DNA from: Acidobacteriota bacterium
GTDB taxonomy: Bacteria > Acidobacteriota > Blastocatellia > Pyrinomonadales > Pyrinomonadaceae
Direction: 5' to 3'
Length of the DNA stretch: 18,264 nucleotides
NCBI GenBank assembly: GCA_023391155.1
Contig: JAEWBM010000070.1
Coordinates: 1-18,264 of the forward strand
This document shows positions 16,012 to 18,264 of this stretch, one piece after another. The notes beneath the pieces were generated by a model. The model had not been told where the DNA came from, made no database searches, and saw only the letters and a program-made list of their open reading frames with translations. Numbering within the stretch: the first letter of the stretch is position 1; each line of letters begins with the position of its first letter. Position numbers and translations under genes: made by a program.

Positions 16012-16512
16012 ATGGACGCCGAGGAGATCAAACTCTATCTTTCAGAGTTGAACGATGAGCTAAAGGAGCGAGGGATCAAAGGAGAAATATCTCTTTTCGG
16101 TGGCGCCGTCATGGTCCTGGAGTTTAACGCCAGGATAGCAACTAAGGACGTCGACGCTGTTTTTTACCCGACATCCGAGATCCGCGCGGCAGCCAAAAGA
16201 ATCGCCGAAAGGCACGGGCTCAGCGAGACGTGGCTGAACGATGGAGTCAAAGGTTACGTTGTTGAGCACTCTCGTAATGTCCTGTTCCACTTTCCTAATC
16301 TCACCGTCTTTACGCCCGCTCCGGATTACCTTCTGGCAATGAAGGCTCTGGCCGCCCGCGCGGGTACGCAGGACGAGGATGATATCCGTATAGTGTTGGG
16401 ATCACTGGGTCTCACGACTCCCGTAGAGGTATTCGGAATACTCGAGAAATACTATCCAAAACAACAAATACCCCCTCGGACCCAGTATTTTATAGAGGGC
16501 TTGTTCGAATAA
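16012..16512 (+). CDS. DUF6036-type nucleotidyltransferase-like protein, putative toxin-like partner
   Basis: The 166-residue protein shows a minimal nucleotidyltransferase signature: LFGGAVMV (28-35, GG at 30-31) and TKDVDAV (44-50, D46 and D48 as metal-ligand candidates). The later MKALAAR (110-116) and DEDDIRIVL (121-129) are typical of the DUF6036/AbiEii-like group. Relatives of this fold include the toxins of type IV toxin-antitoxin systems that add nucleotides to tRNA or protein. Toxicity here is inference. The ATG lies four bases after the acyl-CoA dehydrogenase stop, and the stop TAA shares one base with the ATG of the next gene (TAATG). The fixed pairing with that gene is the main hint that they work together. 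Confidence 0.8.
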   Translation: MDAEEIKLYLSELNDELKERGIKGEISLFGGAVMVLEFNARIATKDVDAVFYPTSEIRAAAKRIAERHGLSETWLNDGVKGYVVEHSRNVLFHFPNLTVFTPAPDYLLAMKALAARAGTQDEDDIRIVLGSLGLTTPVEVFGILEKYYPKQQIPPRTQYFIEGLFE

Positions 16513-16865
16513 TGATCACCGCCAAAGAAACAAAAATGAGGATGATGGCCGAACCGCAATGGTGGAAGATCGCATTGATGGACCTGGTCGACGACCTTCG
16601 GCATCGACGCGATCCTGCCGCGATCGCGGAGCCCTTTGAATTGGGCGACGAACAAAAGGATGCGGTCCTCGCAGGCACAATTGAAACCCTCTGCGACGAG
16701 CTTGGCATGGAAATTCCCGAGTGGTTGGGCGACGTACCCGCATGCACAGAGCCGTATTTTCTCTCGGGTATCGAGACATTAAAAGCCTTCAGTCTGGTCG
16801 AGTCTCCGGTACATTTCAGGATCCGAAAGGTTTTTGTTGGCGAAAACTTTTTGGCGCGGGTCTGA
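16512..16865 (+). CDS. Partner protein of the DUF6036 gene, putative antitoxin-like
   Basis: This 117-residue protein has no signal peptide or membrane segment. Its C-terminal two thirds carry a pattern I recall from proteins encoded beside DUF6036 genes: EPFEL, DAVLAGTIETLCDELG, IPEWL, PYFLSG, LVESPVHFR and a closing FVGENFLARV. In other bacteria this domain often follows a helix-turn-helix; here the N terminus (1-35, MMAEPQWWKIALMDLVDDL) is short and only weakly like one. The TAATG overlap with the gene upstream implies coupled translation. It probably forms a pair with the DUF6036 protein, but which member would be the neutraliser is not proven by sequence. Confidence 0.72.
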   Translation: MITAKETKMRMMAEPQWWKIALMDLVDDLRHRRDPAAIAEPFELGDEQKDAVLAGTIETLCDELGMEIPEWLGDVPACTEPYFLSGIETLKAFSLVESPVHFRIRKVFVGENFLARV

Positions 16866-16882
16866 GCGGATCTGCAGTTGCG

Positions 16883-17419
16883 ATGATTGAGCATCGAATC
16901 GTTATCCGATCGGCTTCGGCCGCCGACACAGATCTCCTCACGGATCTCGCCTACACAACATTCTGGGATGCGTTTCATGATCATCCAAAGAACGCGCCGG
17001 ATGATCTTGCGGCGTACATGGCAGAGGCGTTTAACCGCGAACAGATCGAACGCGAACTTTCAAACGACCGAAATATATTCTTGATCGCGGAGATCGCCGG
17101 CAATCCCGCCGGATATGCAAAGCTAACGCTCGGTGCGACCGAAGAGGGCATTTCAGCCGAACGCCCGATCGAGCTCAACCGCCTTTACAGCCATCAAAAA
17201 TTTCTCGGAAAGGGCATCGGCCAGCGGCTGATGGACGAGTCGTTCAGCATCGGCCGCGCACACGGTTGCGACATTATGTGGCTCGGGGTATGGGAATATA
17301 ATCCGCGAGCCCAGCGGTTTTATGAAAAGAACGGCTTCCACCGGGTGGGCCGCCACGTCTTTCAACTCGGAAGCGATCCCCAGATCGACCTCCTGATGCA
17401 GCGTTCGTTGGCCGAATAA
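16883..17419 (+). CDS. GNAT family N-acetyltransferase, PaiA-like
   Basis: The start is taken as the ATG at 16883, 17 bases after the partner gene stop; an in-frame ATG at 16721 would lie inside that gene. The 178-residue protein is a single GNAT domain. The acetyl-CoA loop is Q105..G109-K-G-I-G113, and the C-terminal half has WLGVWEYNPRAQRFYEKNGF (133-152) followed by GRH.FQLG and Q.DLLM. These blocks resemble PaiA-type polyamine acetyltransferases and related small-molecule acetylases. The acceptor is not known. No clear ribosome binding site precedes it, so it may depend on readthrough from the genes upstream. Confidence 0.88.
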   Translation: MIEHRIVIRSASAADTDLLTDLAYTTFWDAFHDHPKNAPDDLAAYMAEAFNREQIERELSNDRNIFLIAEIAGNPAGYAKLTLGATEEGISAERPIELNRLYSHQKFLGKGIGQRLMDESFSIGRAHGCDIMWLGVWEYNPRAQRFYEKNGFHRVGRHVFQLGSDPQIDLLMQRSLAE

Positions 17420-17470
17420 ACCCCTGGTTCCGCTTGCGCGCGCTTCCCCTGATGCGATAATGTTGCATCT

Positions 17471-18264
17471 GTGCGACACGTTAAGAATCCTCCCAATCCC
17501 TACGAACGCTTTTCGGCGGAATACGTCGGCGAACCCCCGCCGACCAAGCTTGAGGTGTTTGAGGAAACGGCTACCAAAAAGATCATCACCAAAGCGTTCG
17601 CGTCTGATTGGGAGGGCGGCTGGCGATTTACCGTGAACTGCTACCGCGGTTGCGTTCACGGCTGCACCTATTGTTTCGCACGCCAATATCACGAATACAT
17701 TGGCTACGGAGCCGGCACGGATTTCGAGACCAAGATCGTGGTTAAACCGAATGCCCCGGCATTGCTCCGACGCGAGTTGCAGAAAACCCGCGAAAAAATG
17801 CCGCACCTCGACTTTTCCTTTGCCACCGACCCCTATTTACCCCTCGAGGCTGAATATAAGCTCACAAGACAGTGCCTCGAGGTGTGCGCCGAGTTCGGTG
17901 TACCTGTCGGTGTAATTACAAAGAGCGCACTTGTCACGCGGGATATCGATGTTCTGAAGCGATTGCCGAAGGTCCGAGTGATGTTTTCGTTGCCGTTCCT
18001 GACAAAAGAGCGTTCAAACCCCTTCGAGCCCTATACACCAGTCCCCGAGGCCCGGTTTCGGGCGATGAAAACGCTCTCGGATGCCGGTATCCAAACCGGC
18101 ATCGGCATCGCGCCCGTCATCCCCGGGTATAATGAATCGGATATTCCGGGACTGCTGGAAAGAGCAAAAGAAGCCGGCGCGACCCGGGCTTTTATGTCGA
18201 TGCTCCATCTCGATAATGATTCGATCGAGCAATACTTCCTGCAGAAGATGGAAGAGCGGCTCCC
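17471..18264 (+). CDS. Radical SAM protein, PA0069/Rv2578c family, 3' end outside window
   Basis: An open frame from the GTG at 17471 runs to the window edge (264 codons). This GTG is the only plausible start: the frame closes at a stop 21 bases upstream and no ATG follows for a long way. The signature YRGCVHGCTYCFAR (58-71) holds the radical SAM cluster cysteines C61, C65 and C68, in CX3CX2C spacing. The N-terminal NPPNPYERF and the SFATDPYLPLE and PFEPYTPVPEARF blocks are typical of the PA0069/Rv2578c group, distantly related to spore photoproduct lyase. The reaction is not established. Cells of this family bind a 4Fe-4S cluster and S-adenosylmethionine. The visible length is most of a typical 320-380-residue member. 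Confidence 0.9.
   Translation, partial: MRHVKNPPNPYERFSAEYVGEPPPTKLEVFEETATKKIITKAFASDWEGGWRFTVNCYRGCVHGCTYCFARQYHEYIGYGAGTDFETKIVVKPNAPALLRRELQKTREKMPHLDFSFATDPYLPLEAEYKLTRQCLEVCAEFGVPVGVITKSALVTRDIDVLKRLPKVRVMFSLPFLTKERSNPFEPYTPVPEARFRAMKTLSDAGIQTGIGIAPVIPGYNESDIPGLLERAKEAGATRAFMSMLHLDNDSIEQYFLQKMEERL

Noticed and set aside
16721..16882. Upstream start of the acetyltransferase inside the partner gene
   Set aside because: The extra 54 residues do not resemble the GNAT fold, and the ATG at 16883 begins right where the domain does.
1..18264. tRNA, rRNA, CRISPR array, phage or transposase genes
   Set aside because: I looked for direct repeat arrays, tRNA-like folds and mobile-element protein motifs and saw none that could be supported.

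Overview
The window (about 55% G+C by eye, dense, mostly short intergenic gaps) reads as chromosomal DNA of an Acidobacteriota member, most likely class Blastocatellia (Pyrinomonadaceae-like). The basis is indirect: two OmpR/CadC-type winged-helix proteins fused to unusual output or sensor domains (one to a TolB-like propeller, one to an alpha/beta hydrolase plus a cyclase-like domain), a high load of secreted proteins of unknown function, and a PA0069/Rv2578c-type radical SAM protein. This is inference; no rRNA or tRNA is present to confirm it. No CRISPR array, insertion sequence or prophage gene was recognised.

Layout. 1-3464 (minus): a possible gene start at the left edge, then a two-gene operon of a winged-helix/alpha-beta-hydrolase/degenerate-cyclase protein and a secreted class C beta-lactamase-family serine hydrolase, with a good sigma70-like promoter at 3515-3543 and a hairpin after the last stop. 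3618-5405 (plus): an SLC13/DASS permease with two internal TrkA_C domains. Its stop codon overlaps that of the convergent flippase-like membrane protein (5402-6469, minus). 6564-10322 (minus): a run of envelope genes, namely a small secreted protein, a Cys-rich lipoprotein and two tandem paralogous secreted proteins. 10323-10661 has no convincing intact gene and may be a decayed remnant. 10662-12411 (minus): a tightly packed three-gene operon of secreted, membrane-anchored and small hypothetical proteins, divergent from 12611-14758 (plus), a membrane-tethered winged-helix regulator with a TolB-like propeller. 14826-17419 (plus): a short/branched-chain acyl-CoA dehydrogenase with a near-consensus promoter, then a DUF6036 nucleotidyltransferase-like gene, its one-base-overlapping partner, and a GNAT acetyltransferase. 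17471-end (plus): a radical SAM protein running off the window.

How they may work together. The two winged-helix proteins share the same N-terminal DNA-binding module but differ in everything else, suggesting one-component signalling with swapped input domains. The TolB-propeller regulator is placed to control the divergent three-gene envelope operon. The DUF6036 gene and its partner look like a toxin-antitoxin-style pair carried behind a metabolic gene. The least described parts are the tandem secreted paralogs (7727-10322), the three-gene operon (10662-12411), and the pseudo-cyclase fusion (1683-3464).
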